A DNA stretch of 64,000 bases. Origin: Verrucomicrobiales bacterium. GTDB lineage: Bacteria; Verrucomicrobiota; Verrucomicrobiia; Limisphaerales; J093. The notes beneath the pieces are model-generated. The model searched no databases. It worked only from the letters and a program-made list of their open reading frames with translations, and was not told the origin of the DNA. Every line of letters begins with the position of its first letter. The first letter of the stretch is position 1. Positions 45,237-54,029 of this stretch are shown in pieces. The stretch lies in the NCBI GenBank assembly GCA_015075445.1, contig JABTUJ010000012.1, positions 124,001 to 188,000 of the forward strand, in the 5' to 3' direction. Made by a program: the position numbers and the translations under genes.

Positions 45237-46634
45237 CTACTCGACCCGACTGCCGAACTCACCGTCGCGCACCCGCGTCCGGAGTAGCTGACCGGGCCGG
45301 AGCGTGTGCACCGACCGGATGATGCGGCCGTCCGTGGGATCAACGGTGATGGAATAGCCGCGGGCCAGCGTGTGCTCGGGAGACAGCAAACGCAGGCGCT
45401 CGAGGCAGGTGAGGTACGCCTGCCGGTGGGAGGTGAACCGGTACTGCGCCAGCTCGGCCAACCGCCCCACGTCGCGGGCAAGTTGCTCGCTGTGACGGGC
45501 AAGCCGCTGGGATGGAGACAGACGTTGCCACGCGGCGCGGAGCGTCTCCCATCGGCTCTGCGCCTGCCGCAATTGAAAGCGACCGGCGCGCACCGCCGCG
45601 GCCCGGAGATCATCCAGGCGCTGCCAAGCCTCATTGATCCGGCGACGCGGGTGCGCCCGGAGCAGGCGGGCCTCGAGCTGGGCGGCGTCGCTCTGGTGGC
45701 GGTGCCACTGGTCCCGCGCCAGCCGCGGCAGGCGCTCGAGCGACTCGAGGACAAACTGGCGGGCGGCCACCGCGTCCTGCGTGATGATCTCCGCGGCCGC
45801 GCTGGGCGTGGCGGCGCGACAGTCCGCCACGAAATCGCTGATCGTGAAGTCGATCTCGTGACCCACGGCCGACACCACGGGCAAGGTCGATTCAAAGACG
45901 GCGCGGGCCACCGCCTCCTCGTTGAACGCCCACAGGTCCTCGAGGCTGCCGCCGCCGCGCGTCACGAGCACCAACGCCAGGCGATCGGCCGGAGCGCACT
46001 GCTCCTGGTATCGGTTGAGAAGGCGAATGGCCTCCGCAATCTCTTCAGCCGCCCCCTGCCCCTGCACCCGGCAGGGCGCCAGCAGGATCCGGAGCGACGG
46101 CTGACGGCGGGTCAGGACATGCAGCACGTCCCGCAACGCGGCCCCCGTCGGCGACGTCACCACGCCGATCCGTTCCGGGAAGGGCGGCAGCGGACGCTTG
46201 CGCTCGGGCGCGAACAAACCCTCCGCTTGCAGCTTCTGCTTCAGACGCTCGAAAGCGAGCTGCAGAGCCCCCACCCCCTGAAGCTCGACGGTCTGAACCA
46301 CGAGCTGGTACTGCCCCCGCGGCTCGTAGACCGTGAGCGTTCCCTGGAGAAGCACCTTCCGGCCGTCCTCCAGCAGCTCCCGACTCGACCGCGCGCCGCT
46401 GCGGAAGAGCACACAGGCGAGCTGGGCCCCAGCGTCTTTCAGCGTGAAGTAGCAGTGACCCGAGGCCTGGAGCCGCAGGTTCGAGACCTCACCAGAAACC
46501 CAGACGGACCCGACCTGCGTCTCGAGCAGACGCTTCACCTGCAGGGTCAGCTCGGAGACCGTGAGGGTGCGGCGCGTCTGTTCCGGCGGAAACAGCTCGC
46601 CAAAGTCCCAGGAGGATGTCGTCTTGCGGGGCAT
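45237..46634 (-). CDS. xseA: Exodeoxyribonuclease VII large subunit
   Basis: A 465-residue protein degrading single-stranded DNA. The N-terminal OB-fold (SVWVSGEVSNLRLQASGHCY), the core (RIGVVTSPTGAALRDVLHVL, TRGGGSLEDLWAFNEE, VGHEIDFTISDFVADC) and the coiled C-terminal region are all present. The small subunit xseB is not in the window. It follows the ymdB-family gene after 14 nt. Confidence 0.95.
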   Translation of the reverse strand: MPRKTTSSWDFGELFPPEQTRRTLTVSELTLQVKRLLETQVGSVWVSGEVSNLRLQASGHCYFTLKDAGAQLACVLFRSGARSSRELLEDGRKVLLQGTLTVYEPRGQYQLVVQTVELQGVGALQLAFERLKQKLQAEGLFAPERKRPLPPFPERIGVVTSPTGAALRDVLHVLTRRQPSLRILLAPCRVQGQGAAEEIAEAIRLLNRYQEQCAPADRLALVLVTRGGGSLEDLWAFNEEAVARAVFESTLPVVSAVGHEIDFTISDFVADCRAATPSAAAEIITQDAVAARQFVLESLERLPRLARDQWHRHQSDAAQLEARLLRAHPRRRINEAWQRLDDLRAAAVRAGRFQLRQAQSRWETLRAAWQRLSPSQRLARHSEQLARDVGRLAELAQYRFTSHRQAYLTCLERLRLLSPEHTLARGYSITVDPTDGRIIRSVHTLRPGQLLRTRVRDGEFGSRVE

Positions 46635-46648
46635 GGGCGGGGATGGAC

Positions 46649-47443
46649 TCAGGCCGTTTCGGGCGGCAACGGCAGGGAGACTCGCTGCACCGCGAGGGCG
46701 CGTCCGGAGCGGTCTTCGACCTCGACGAGCACGCCCTGAAGCCGCACCGAGTTTTCGGCGACCGTGAACTTCTGGGGCAGGTTCGTCAGGAAGCGCTTGA
46801 TGACCGGTTCGATGTCCCGGCCCAGCACGCTCTCGTGGGCACCGGTGAAGCCGGCGTCCGTGAGATAGGCGGTACCGCCGGGGAAAATCTGTTCATCGGC
46901 CGTCTGCACGTGGGTGTGGGTGCCCACCACAGCACTCACCTGCCCATCGAGCAAGCGCCCGAAGGCAATCTTCTCGGAGGTCGCTTCGGCGTGGAAATCC
47001 ACGAAGATAATCGGCGTGCTCTCCCGCAGCCGGGCCACCTCGGCCGGCACGCAGTGAAAGGGGTTGTCGAGATCGCCCATGAACGTTCGGCCCTGCGCGT
47101 TGAGGACCGCCACCGTGGGCTGGCCTGGCCGCTCAAACACCCGACTGCCCTGGCCGGGGGCCCCGGGCGGGTAGTTGAGCGGGCACAAAATGCGCGGCTC
47201 CATCGGCAGGTGCGCGAGGAGCTCCTTGATGTCCCAGACATGGTCGCCACTGGTGATGACGTCCACGCCCGCGGAGAAAATCTCGTCGGCGGTTCGCGGC
47301 GTGATGCCCGAGCCACCGGCCATGTTTTCGCCGTTCGCGATCACGAAGTCGGCAGGTAACTCCGCGCGGAGCCGGGGGACGAGCTGCCGGATCGCCCGAC
47401 GGCCCGGCTCGCCCACGATGTCACCAAGGAAGAGAATACGCAC
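46649..47443 (-). CDS. ymdB: YmdB-family metallophosphoesterase
   Basis: A 264-residue TIGR00282 protein. FLGDIVGEPG, NGENMAGG, SGDHVWD, DFHAEATSEK and GTHTHVQTADE are the conserved metal-binding blocks. The Bacillus homologue YmdB hydrolyses cyclic nucleotides and affects biofilm choice; the verrucomicrobial role is unknown. First gene of a ymdB-xseA unit. Confidence 0.92.
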   Translation of the reverse strand: MRILFLGDIVGEPGRRAIRQLVPRLRAELPADFVIANGENMAGGSGITPRTADEIFSAGVDVITSGDHVWDIKELLAHLPMEPRILCPLNYPPGAPGQGSRVFERPGQPTVAVLNAQGRTFMGDLDNPFHCVPAEVARLRESTPIIFVDFHAEATSEKIAFGRLLDGQVSAVVGTHTHVQTADEQIFPGGTAYLTDAGFTGAHESVLGRDIEPVIKRFLTNLPQKFTVAENSVRLQGVLVEVEDRSGRALAVQRVSLPLPPETA

Positions 47444-47732
47444 ACCCCGACCCTACGCCCCGGCGCGTGACAGGGGAAGGGCCTGTTCCCTCTTGGATCT
47501 GCGCAGGGACCAGGAGCCGATCTGGCCGGCTGCCCCTTCTGCATGCTGCGTTCTCCCTTCTGCATTCCCGTTCATGGGGGGCGTCTCTGACGGCTTCTGC
47601 CCGGTTTTCGCGGCAGAGTGCCGGCCTCGCCGCCCTCTCCCCGGAAATCCCGAGCTCTCCCGTTGTCGCCGCGACGCGCGGGCTTTATGTCAGGCGGCGC
47701 AGTCGGTTAACCACATCCAACAGAAAGGCAGA

Positions 47733-48218
47733 ATGATGAACCGCAACATCCTCACCACCCTTGGCCTCGCCCTCGCGTTCAGTGTCGGCGCCCTCGCCCA
47801 GGGCAGCTCCAACCCTGCTGCGCCACCGCCCGGCGGGACTGGTTCCAAGGCCGAAGCGAAGGCCGAGACCAAGGCGGAGGGCAAGGCCGAGACCCGCCCC
47901 GCGCGGAACGCCGGCTATCCGTTCCGCGGAAAACTCAAGGCGGTGGATCTCACGGCGAAGACCCTGACGCTGGCGGGCCGGGAGAAGGACCGGGTGTTTC
48001 ACGTCACCGCGGAAACCAAGTTCACGAAGGACGGCAAGCCCGCGACGCTGGCGGACGGCGCCAAAGTCGAGGAAGTGGCTGGCTATGCCCGCACGGGGAA
48101 GGACGGTCGCGCGGAGGCGGTCACGGTGCGCCTCGGTCCCGCCCCCAAGGACGTCAAGCCTACGGACGAAGCCGAAGCCCGGGCGTCAACGGTGCCGCCG
48201 GCCGGGCGTGCCCGCTGA
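47733..48218 (+). CDS. Small secreted OB-fold-like (DUF5666-like) protein
   Basis: A 161-residue exported protein. The signal peptide ILTTLGLALAFSVGALAQ is followed by a Lys/Glu/Ala-rich linker (about 28-52) and a small beta domain (GKLKAVDLTAKTLTLAG, FHVTAETKFTKDGKPATL) like DUF5666. An AAAGG site 5 nt upstream supports the ATG at 47733. Convergent with the kinase gene. Function unknown. Confidence 0.7.
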   Translation: MMNRNILTTLGLALAFSVGALAQGSSNPAAPPPGGTGSKAEAKAETKAEGKAETRPARNAGYPFRGKLKAVDLTAKTLTLAGREKDRVFHVTAETKFTKDGKPATLADGAKVEEVAGYARTGKDGRAEAVTVRLGPAPKDVKPTDEAEARASTVPPAGRAR

Positions 48219-48231
48219 GCGGACTCCGGTC

Positions 48232-49398
48232 TCACGACCGGCGGAACCAGCTCTTGATCCCGCCGGTCTTCGCGCCCGCAGCCGGGACGGTGCGGTGGAC
48301 GAACCGACCCACCAGGTACTGGCTGCGGGCCGCCTCGAGGGCCATGACGAACTCGTCATAGCTCTGGAAACGGTCCGCCGGTTTCTTGGCCATCGCTCGC
48401 GCGATGGCTTCACTGGTGGGGAGGGTCACGTCCGCGACGACCTGGTGCGGCGGGGTGAGGGGGGTGTGAACGTGGGCGGCCACGACATCCTCGACGGTCG
48501 GGGCCTCAAACGGGACATGCTGGGTGATGGCGTGGTAGAGGGTCCCCGCCAGGCTGTACATGTCCGACAGGAAATCCTCCCGTTCGCGGCGCACCTTCTC
48601 GGGGGCGATGTAGTAGGGGGTGCCCCACACCGTGCCATCGGCGTCCTCCTCTGCGTCCGTGCGCCGGGCGAGTCCGAAATCGACCAATTTGGGTTCACCG
48701 TCGGCGTTGAACAGGATGTTGCCCGGTTTGATGTCCCGGTGCAGCAGCCCGTGTCTCAGCGCGGTGTTCAGCGCCGAGGCGACCTTGATGCCGATGTCCA
48801 GGACGTCCAGTTCGGCCACCCGGCCCCGCTCGATCCGGCCGTCCAGGCTGCCGCGATCGGCCAGCTCCATGACGAGGTAGAGCTGGCCGTCCCACTCATC
48901 GAAGGTGTAGAGGTGGATGATGTTCGTGTGGTTCAGTTGGGCGCATGCGCGCGCCTCGCGGAAGAATCCCTCCATGGCCTGCTCGTCGTTCATCAGCTCC
49001 CGCTTGACGAGCTTCACCGCCACCTCCCGCTCGAGGGTCGTGTCGAAGGCGCGATACACGGTCCCCATCCCGCCCGAAGCGATCGGTGCCCGCAGCTCAA
49101 ACTGCCGCAGCCGCATCGGCATCATCACCGGCGTGCCGCATTTCGTGCAGGGGACGAAACTCAACGGTGCCGCGTCGCCCGGCAGAAAGAGTGCGGCGCC
49201 GCAGCCGCTACAAGGGACCATCCGCAACTGCTTCCGGGCCCCATGATCTTCGGCAGGCACACGGGCATCATGATACCCGTTGGGCCCTCTCGCAAGCGCT
49301 GAAACCGGCTCGCCGTGACCCCGTCGTATCCGCAGCGCCGTTCGGCCGGTCTCAACCCCGGTCGCGACGCCAGTCGGAGCGGTTAACTCTGTACTCAT
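48232..49398 (-). CDS. Hanks-type serine/threonine protein kinase with N-terminal zinc-ribbon-like motifs
   Basis: A 388-residue kinase. N-terminal CSGCG and CTKCG pairs (about residues 64-87) could bind zinc. The kinase domain follows: glycine loop ASGGMGTVY, catalytic Lys in EVAVKLVK, LHRDIKPGNIL, VDFGLAR and GTPYYIAPE. No transmembrane or PASTA region, so it is soluble. The start is the ATG at 49398, preceded by a good ribosome binding site. Targets unknown. Confidence 0.9.
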   Translation of the reverse strand: MSTELTAPTGVATGVETGRTALRIRRGHGEPVSALARGPNGYHDARVPAEDHGARKQLRMVPCSGCGAALFLPGDAAPLSFVPCTKCGTPVMMPMRLRQFELRAPIASGGMGTVYRAFDTTLEREVAVKLVKRELMNDEQAMEGFFREARACAQLNHTNIIHLYTFDEWDGQLYLVMELADRGSLDGRIERGRVAELDVLDIGIKVASALNTALRHGLLHRDIKPGNILFNADGEPKLVDFGLARRTDAEEDADGTVWGTPYYIAPEKVRREREDFLSDMYSLAGTLYHAITQHVPFEAPTVEDVVAAHVHTPLTPPHQVVADVTLPTSEAIARAMAKKPADRFQSYDEFVMALEAARSQYLVGRFVHRTVPAAGAKTGGIKSWFRRS

Positions 49399-49403
49399 AG
49401 CGG

Positions 49404-49411
49404 TCCCTTCC
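49404..49411 (-). promoter_or_regulatory. Ribosome binding site of the kinase gene
   Basis: GGAAGGGA lies 5 nt before the ATG at 49398 and favours it over the in-frame TTG at 49413. Confidence 0.6.
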
Positions 49412-49528
49412 AAGCAGGTAAGTAAGCAAGTTCACCGCCAGATCGGGCCTGTGCGCCCAGAAGTTTGCCTCCGGCCTGCGCGCCACCCGGCAGGCGGGCC
49501 ATGGTTGGGCCGGATTCACCCCCGGAAT

Positions 49529-49587
49529 TCTGGAGCTTCCCATGAGCTTTGAGCTTTGAGCTTTGAGCTTTGAGCTTTGAGCTTTGA
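49529..49587. repeat. Heptamer tandem repeat (TTTGAGC)
   Basis: Six or so TTTGAGC copies after a TCTGGAGCTTCCC leader, the same arrangement as at 7.7 and 40.0 kb. Confidence 0.75.
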
Positions 49588-49594
49588 CATTTCC

Positions 49595-49671
49595 CCCATC
49601 CCCGATGTCCGTAATCGGTGGAGGAACTTCCCGTCTTGGATTCTCCACCGACTACGCACATCGGGGATGGG
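49595..49671. repeat. Solitary copy of the dispersed palindrome
   Basis: Arms 49595-49623 and 49643-49671 pair at about 25 of 29 positions around a 19-nt loop (GAACTTCCCGTCTTGGATT). It is followed by CTGAGGGAGGCGCTCC, as at 36.2 kb. Confidence 0.75.
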
Positions 49672-49793
49672 GCTGAGGGAGGCGCTCCCTGCACCTGTGG
49701 TAGAGGCGTCCCGCACGCTGGTTCCTCCCGCCACGTTTGAACCGCATCTTCCCCTGGGAATCCTGTCCCTCTGCCTCTCCCCTTGAGGGCTAA

Positions 49794-49854
49794 GCGTTGA
49801 ACGTTGAACGTTGAACGTTGAACGTTGAACGTTGAACGTTGAACGTTGAACGTT
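49794..49854. repeat. Heptamer tandem repeat (GAACGTT)
   Basis: About eight perfect GAACGTT copies, a variant of the TTTGAAC heptamer. It ends about 120 bp before the ACT gene. Confidence 0.8.
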
Positions 49855-49977
49855 TCGAAGGCCAAGGAAACCGCCCCAGACAAATCGTGCCGGTTGTGGT
49901 AATCTGGCGGTGCAACTCCCGGGCCGTGCCCGGGGCGTGACAGACATCACCCAACCCCCAGCAAAGGAGCACAAGCC

Positions 49978-50403
49978 ATGAACCTCATTGTCGAAGCGGA
50001 AACCGTCTGGGCGGCCGGTCTCGAGGACCGGCCGGGAGCGCTCGCAGGCAAGCTGGCCGAACTGAGCGAGGCCGGCGCGGATCTGGACTTCATCATCGCC
50101 CGGCGGGCCGCGGACCGGCCGGGGACCGGCGTGGTTTTCGTCACCCCTCTCCGCGGGGACCGCGAAGTCGAGGCCGCCGGCGAGCTGGGTTTCTCAGCCA
50201 CGAACCGCCTCCACTCCGTGCGGGTGGAGGGACGCAACGAACCCGGCGTGGCGGCTCGGATCACCCAGCGCATCGCCCAGGCCGGGCTTAACCTCCGTGG
50301 TTTCTCGGGCGCCATCATCGGCACCCAGTTCGTCCTGCACCTGGCGTTCGACTCGGATGAGGACTCGCGCCGGGCCGTGACCCTGCTCCAGACCCCGGCC
50401 TGA
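49978..50403 (+). CDS. Tandem ACT-domain protein
   Basis: A 141-residue soluble protein with two ACT-like units (AGLEDRPGALAGKLAELSEA and VEGRNEPGVAARITQRIAQA). ACT domains bind amino acids or other small ligands. A strong ribosome binding site (AAAGGAG, 49963-49969) supports the start. It lies 70 nt upstream of trpA and could sense an amino acid, but no ligand is evident. Confidence 0.75.
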   Translation: MNLIVEAETVWAAGLEDRPGALAGKLAELSEAGADLDFIIARRAADRPGTGVVFVTPLRGDREVEAAGELGFSATNRLHSVRVEGRNEPGVAARITQRIAQAGLNLRGFSGAIIGTQFVLHLAFDSDEDSRRAVTLLQTPA

Positions 50404-50473
50404 CCGCCCCGCCGCCACCGGCGGACCAGTCGACGCTTGCATCGGCCGCAGCGGGTTCTGAACATGGGCCCGC

Positions 50474-51274
50474 ATGAACCGCATCGTCGAGCGCTTCGCG
50501 CGGCTGCGCGAGCGGGAACAGAAAGGGCTGGTCATCTACATCGGCGCCGGGGACCCGGAGCTCGAGGCGACCCGGCAACTGGCGCTGGCGTTCGACGCGG
50601 CGGGGGTGGATATCCTCGAACTCGGGGTCCCCTTCAGCGATCCGCTGGCCGACGGGCTGGTCAACCAGCTCGCCGCCCAGCGCGGCCTCGAGTCGGGCAC
50701 CACCCCCGCCCGGGTGCTCGAAACTGTGGCCGCCGTCCGGCGTGAGTCGGCCCTCCCCATCGTCCTCTACATCTACTACAACCTCCTGCATCGGCGCGGC
50801 GTGCGGGAGTTCATTACCGAGGCCGCCCGCGCCGGGGTGGACGGCTTGCTGGTGCTGGATCTCCCCCCGGAAGAGGCGGACGACTACGCCGGCTGGATGG
50901 GGGAGGCGGGGCTGTGCCCGATCTGGCTCGTGGCCCCCACCACGCCGGAGGAACGCATCGCCCAAATCGCCCGCCGGGCCAGCGGCTTCCTCTATTATGT
51001 GTCCCGCGAAGGCGTCACCGGCATGCAGTCGACCGTGAGCAGCAGCATCGGAACCATGACCGCCCGCATGCGCGCCCACACCGACGTCCCCATCGCCGTG
51101 GGCTTCGGGATCTCCAACGCCGACCAGGCCCGCGCCGTGGCCCGGCACGCCGATGCCATCGTCGTCGGCAGCGCGGTGGTCGACCGGATCGCGCGCCTCG
51201 GCAAATCCCCCGCGCTGGTGCCGGAGGTGAGCGGATTCGTGCGCTCCCTGGCCGAGGCCTTGCGCCCGGCGTGA
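50474..51274 (+). CDS. trpA: Tryptophan synthase alpha chain
   Basis: A 266-residue TrpA that cleaves indole-3-glycerol phosphate to indole and glyceraldehyde 3-phosphate. E49 (ILELGVPFSDP) and D60 (PLADG) fall at the standard positions. GFLYYVSREGVTG and VGFGISNADQA are the loop-6 and phosphate-binding blocks. No trpB is nearby, so the pathway is split. Confidence 0.95.
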   Translation: MNRIVERFARLREREQKGLVIYIGAGDPELEATRQLALAFDAAGVDILELGVPFSDPLADGLVNQLAAQRGLESGTTPARVLETVAAVRRESALPIVLYIYYNLLHRRGVREFITEAARAGVDGLLVLDLPPEEADDYAGWMGEAGLCPIWLVAPTTPEERIAQIARRASGFLYYVSREGVTGMQSTVSSSIGTMTARMRAHTDVPIAVGFGISNADQARAVARHADAIVVGSAVVDRIARLGKSPALVPEVSGFVRSLAEALRPA

Positions 51275-51279
51275 GGAGG

Positions 51280-52533
51280 TCAGGGACGGCCGAGCGATCC
51301 GGCGGCGCGGGCGACCTTCCCTATCGCTTCGGCGAGCGCCTCGATCTGGGCCTCGTCCGCCAGAAGCACGTTCTGTGGCAGCCAGACCGCGTCCCGGCAG
51401 ACCTGCTCGCAAACCGGACAGCTCACCTCCGCGTACGACACCCCGGCGTGCGCCAGTGGGGCGCGGATCCCATGCGGCGGACCGACGTGCGCCTCCCGGA
51501 AGACGCGGTTCGCGTAAAGTGGCCGGTACCACCCCTTGGAAGCCGGCACGCCTTCCGCATTCAACGCCTCCACAAACCGGTCGCGCGAGGTCCCCAGTGC
51601 CTCGTCTTCCACCCGGAAGATGTAGAAGTGGTAGCTGCGCCGGGTGATGCGCGGGTCGGGCGTGAGCAGGCGCAGACCCGGCAACCCCGCCAGCGCCCGG
51701 TCCAGCCACACGGCGCTGGCCTGGCGCCGCTCCCGCTGCGCCTCAGCCCGCGCCGTCTGGGCCAGCAGGACCGCGGCCTGGAATTCGGTGAGGCGCAGGT
51801 TGCTCCCCAGGAAATCGTGGTCGTACCACGCCGCGCCCTTCCGCCGGCCGCAGTGGGTGAAGCTCCGACAGAGTTCAGCGAGTTCTTCGTCGTCGGTGAC
51901 CAAGGCGCCGCCCTCCCCCGCCGTCAGGTTCTTGCTCACCTGGAAACTGAAGGTGCCCGCCGCGCCCAGCGTGCCCGCACCCCGCCCCCGCCACTGGCTG
52001 CCCCAGGCGTGGGCGGCGTCCTCCAACACCGCCAACCGATGCCGGTTGGCCAAGGCGGTGAGACGGTCCATGTCCGCCACACGACCGGCCACGTGAACCG
52101 GAATCAGGGCCCGCGTCCGCGACGTGATCTTCCGCTCGACGTCCTGCGGATCCAGAGCGAGCGAATCGGGCTCGATATCGGCAAAGACCGGGAGGGCCCC
52201 CACGGTCACCACCGCACTCGCGGTGGCAATGAAGGAATACGGCGGGACGATCACCTCGTCGCCGGGCAGGACGCCCAGGGCCCGCAGGCCCATCTCGAGG
52301 GCGGTGGTGCCATTCGTGCAGGACACCGCGAAGCGGGCGCCCTGGAAGCGCGCAAAGGCCGCCTCGAACTCGCGCACGCGCTCGCCGAACCACCACTGGC
52401 CGCTTTCGAGCACGTCGTTCAACAGGCGGCGCTCGGTGTCGTCGAACACGGGCCAGGCGGGCCAGGCAAAGGCACAGGCCGGAGCACCGCCGCGCACCGC
52501 GAGACGGGAGGGATCATGGACGCCGGACGTCAT
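51280..52533 (-). CDS. DegT/DnrJ/EryC1/StrS-family aminotransferase
   Basis: A 417-residue PLP enzyme of the sugar/cyclitol aminotransferase family. The PLP lysine is in FQVSKNLTAGEGG, and SCTNGTTALEMGLRAL, DAAHAWGSQW and the C-terminal region are typical. The start at 52533 precedes MTSGVHDPSRL; an ATG six codons upstream is also open. Its isolated position gives no hint of pathway; a nucleotide sugar or cyclitol is likely. Confidence 0.85.
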   Translation of the reverse strand: MTSGVHDPSRLAVRGGAPACAFAWPAWPVFDDTERRLLNDVLESGQWWFGERVREFEAAFARFQGARFAVSCTNGTTALEMGLRALGVLPGDEVIVPPYSFIATASAVVTVGALPVFADIEPDSLALDPQDVERKITSRTRALIPVHVAGRVADMDRLTALANRHRLAVLEDAAHAWGSQWRGRGAGTLGAAGTFSFQVSKNLTAGEGGALVTDDEELAELCRSFTHCGRRKGAAWYDHDFLGSNLRLTEFQAAVLLAQTARAEAQRERRQASAVWLDRALAGLPGLRLLTPDPRITRRSYHFYIFRVEDEALGTSRDRFVEALNAEGVPASKGWYRPLYANRVFREAHVGPPHGIRAPLAHAGVSYAEVSCPVCEQVCRDAVWLPQNVLLADEAQIEALAEAIGKVARAAGSLGRP

Positions 52534-52816
52534 GGCGGGTTCGGTTAACATCCCCCATGGCCGGAGGCAAGCGCGGCTTGGCCGAAGGGAGGCGTGGTTC
52601 GTTCCGCTCTCAGTCCCTCATCGCCGATGGGCCCGCTTCCCTTGGTGCTCGTACCATTCTCCCTGGCGAGCGCCAGGTGAGCGCGCCCATTCCCAAACCA
52701 GCGGACCCGCCGCAACCAGCGGGTGGTTGCGGAGCAAGCACTTCGCCCCGGGCACGGAGCGTTTGACCCCGGGCGACACGACAAACCGCACTGGCTTTGA
52801 ATAACGTACTAACACG

Positions 52817-53983
52817 ATGAGCACATACATTTCTAATCCACCCAGACCCGTCCGTCGACGTGTTCCCCGCCCGGGGCTGGTCCCGTTGGCCCTGCTCGCC
52901 CTCGGCCTGGCCGCCAGTGCGCCCGCCCAAGCCCAAGGCTGTGTCGCCGCCCGCGGCGGCGTCTGCGTGCTGCCCAACCAGCTCGGCATCCTGGGCAGCG
53001 GTGAGGCGGCGCCGCCCGGGTCGGGGTTCCAGGTGTTCTTCGGCTATCGCTGGCTCCATTCCGACCGCCATTTCGTGGGCGATCACGAGGAGAAGCACCG
53101 ACAGGAGGAAGGCAGTGAAGTCATCAACGACTCGCACTTCCTGGACCCGGGCGTCAGCTACGCGTTCAGCCCGCGCTTCAGCGCGTCGCTGACCGTGCCG
53201 TTTTCGGTGCATGACCGCTCGCAGGTCGTGCGGTCCAACGACGTGTCGCGGACCATCCTCCAGCGGTTCTCAACACAGTCCCTCGGGCTGGGCGACCTCC
53301 GGCTGATGGCCAACGCCTGGGTGCTGGACCCGCACAAGCACATGCGGGGAAATGTGCTGCTGGGCGTGGGGGTGGACATGCCGACCGGGGAAAAGGACGC
53401 CACCGACACCTTCCAGATGTTCGATCCGGCCACGGGACAGATTGTGGCGCGGGAGCGGACGGTCGATCAGTCCATCCAGCCGGGCGACGGCGGGTGGGGA
53501 TTGTTGACCGAGCTCTACGCCTATTATCAACTGGCGCCGACCTTCAATGTCTTTGTCAACGGCAGCTACGCCCTGACGCCCGAGGAATTGAACGGCGTGC
53601 CCACCTACCGCACGAACCCCTATGAAGCAGTGATGTCCATTGCCGACAGCTACATGGGACGCGGCGGGTTCCAGTATGTGTTGTGGCCCAAGTACGGCCT
53701 GACCCTCAGCCTGGCCGGCCGCATCGACGGCGTGCCCGTCGAGGACGCCATCGGCGGCAGCAACGGCTTTCGCCGGCCGGGGTACTCGGTCAGCCTCGAG
53801 CCGGGGATCAGCGCCACCGTGGGCACGTGGTCGTTCGGGGTCAACGCGCCCGTGGCCCTCTACCGCAACCGCGAACGCAGCGTGGCGGACCGGCAGTGGA
53901 CCGAAGCCACCGGCATTTACCGGCACGGCGACGCGGCCTTTGCTGATTACCTCGTGATGTTCACCATGAGCAAGTCGCTCTGA
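52817..53983 (+). CDS. Outer-membrane beta-barrel protein
   Basis: A 388-residue exported protein. A signal peptide (LVPLALLALGLAASAPAQAQ) precedes alternating amphipathic strands (FQVFFGYRWLHSD, VSYAFSPRFSASLTVPFSV, GLLTELYAYYQLAPTFNVFV) ending MFTMSKSL. It resembles the transporter-like barrels often annotated as phenol-degradation MetA-like. Function unknown. Single gene. Confidence 0.75.
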   Translation: MSTYISNPPRPVRRRVPRPGLVPLALLALGLAASAPAQAQGCVAARGGVCVLPNQLGILGSGEAAPPGSGFQVFFGYRWLHSDRHFVGDHEEKHRQEEGSEVINDSHFLDPGVSYAFSPRFSASLTVPFSVHDRSQVVRSNDVSRTILQRFSTQSLGLGDLRLMANAWVLDPHKHMRGNVLLGVGVDMPTGEKDATDTFQMFDPATGQIVARERTVDQSIQPGDGGWGLLTELYAYYQLAPTFNVFVNGSYALTPEELNGVPTYRTNPYEAVMSIADSYMGRGGFQYVLWPKYGLTLSLAGRIDGVPVEDAIGGSNGFRRPGYSVSLEPGISATVGTWSFGVNAPVALYRNRERSVADRQWTEATGIYRHGDAAFADYLVMFTMSKSL

Positions 53984-54029
53984 CCCACCCCAGCCGCCTG
54001 GCCGGCTCCGCCCTGGCCTTCCGCACCGT

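Larger units (their letters stand above)
49399..49977. repeat. Repeat-rich gap between the kinase and ACT genes
   Basis: Contains TTTGAGC heptamers (49529-49587), the 29-bp-arm palindrome (49595-49671), the GC-rich box near 49693 and GAACGTT heptamers (49794-49854). The promoters of both divergent genes should lie within it; none was recognised with confidence. Confidence 0.7.
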
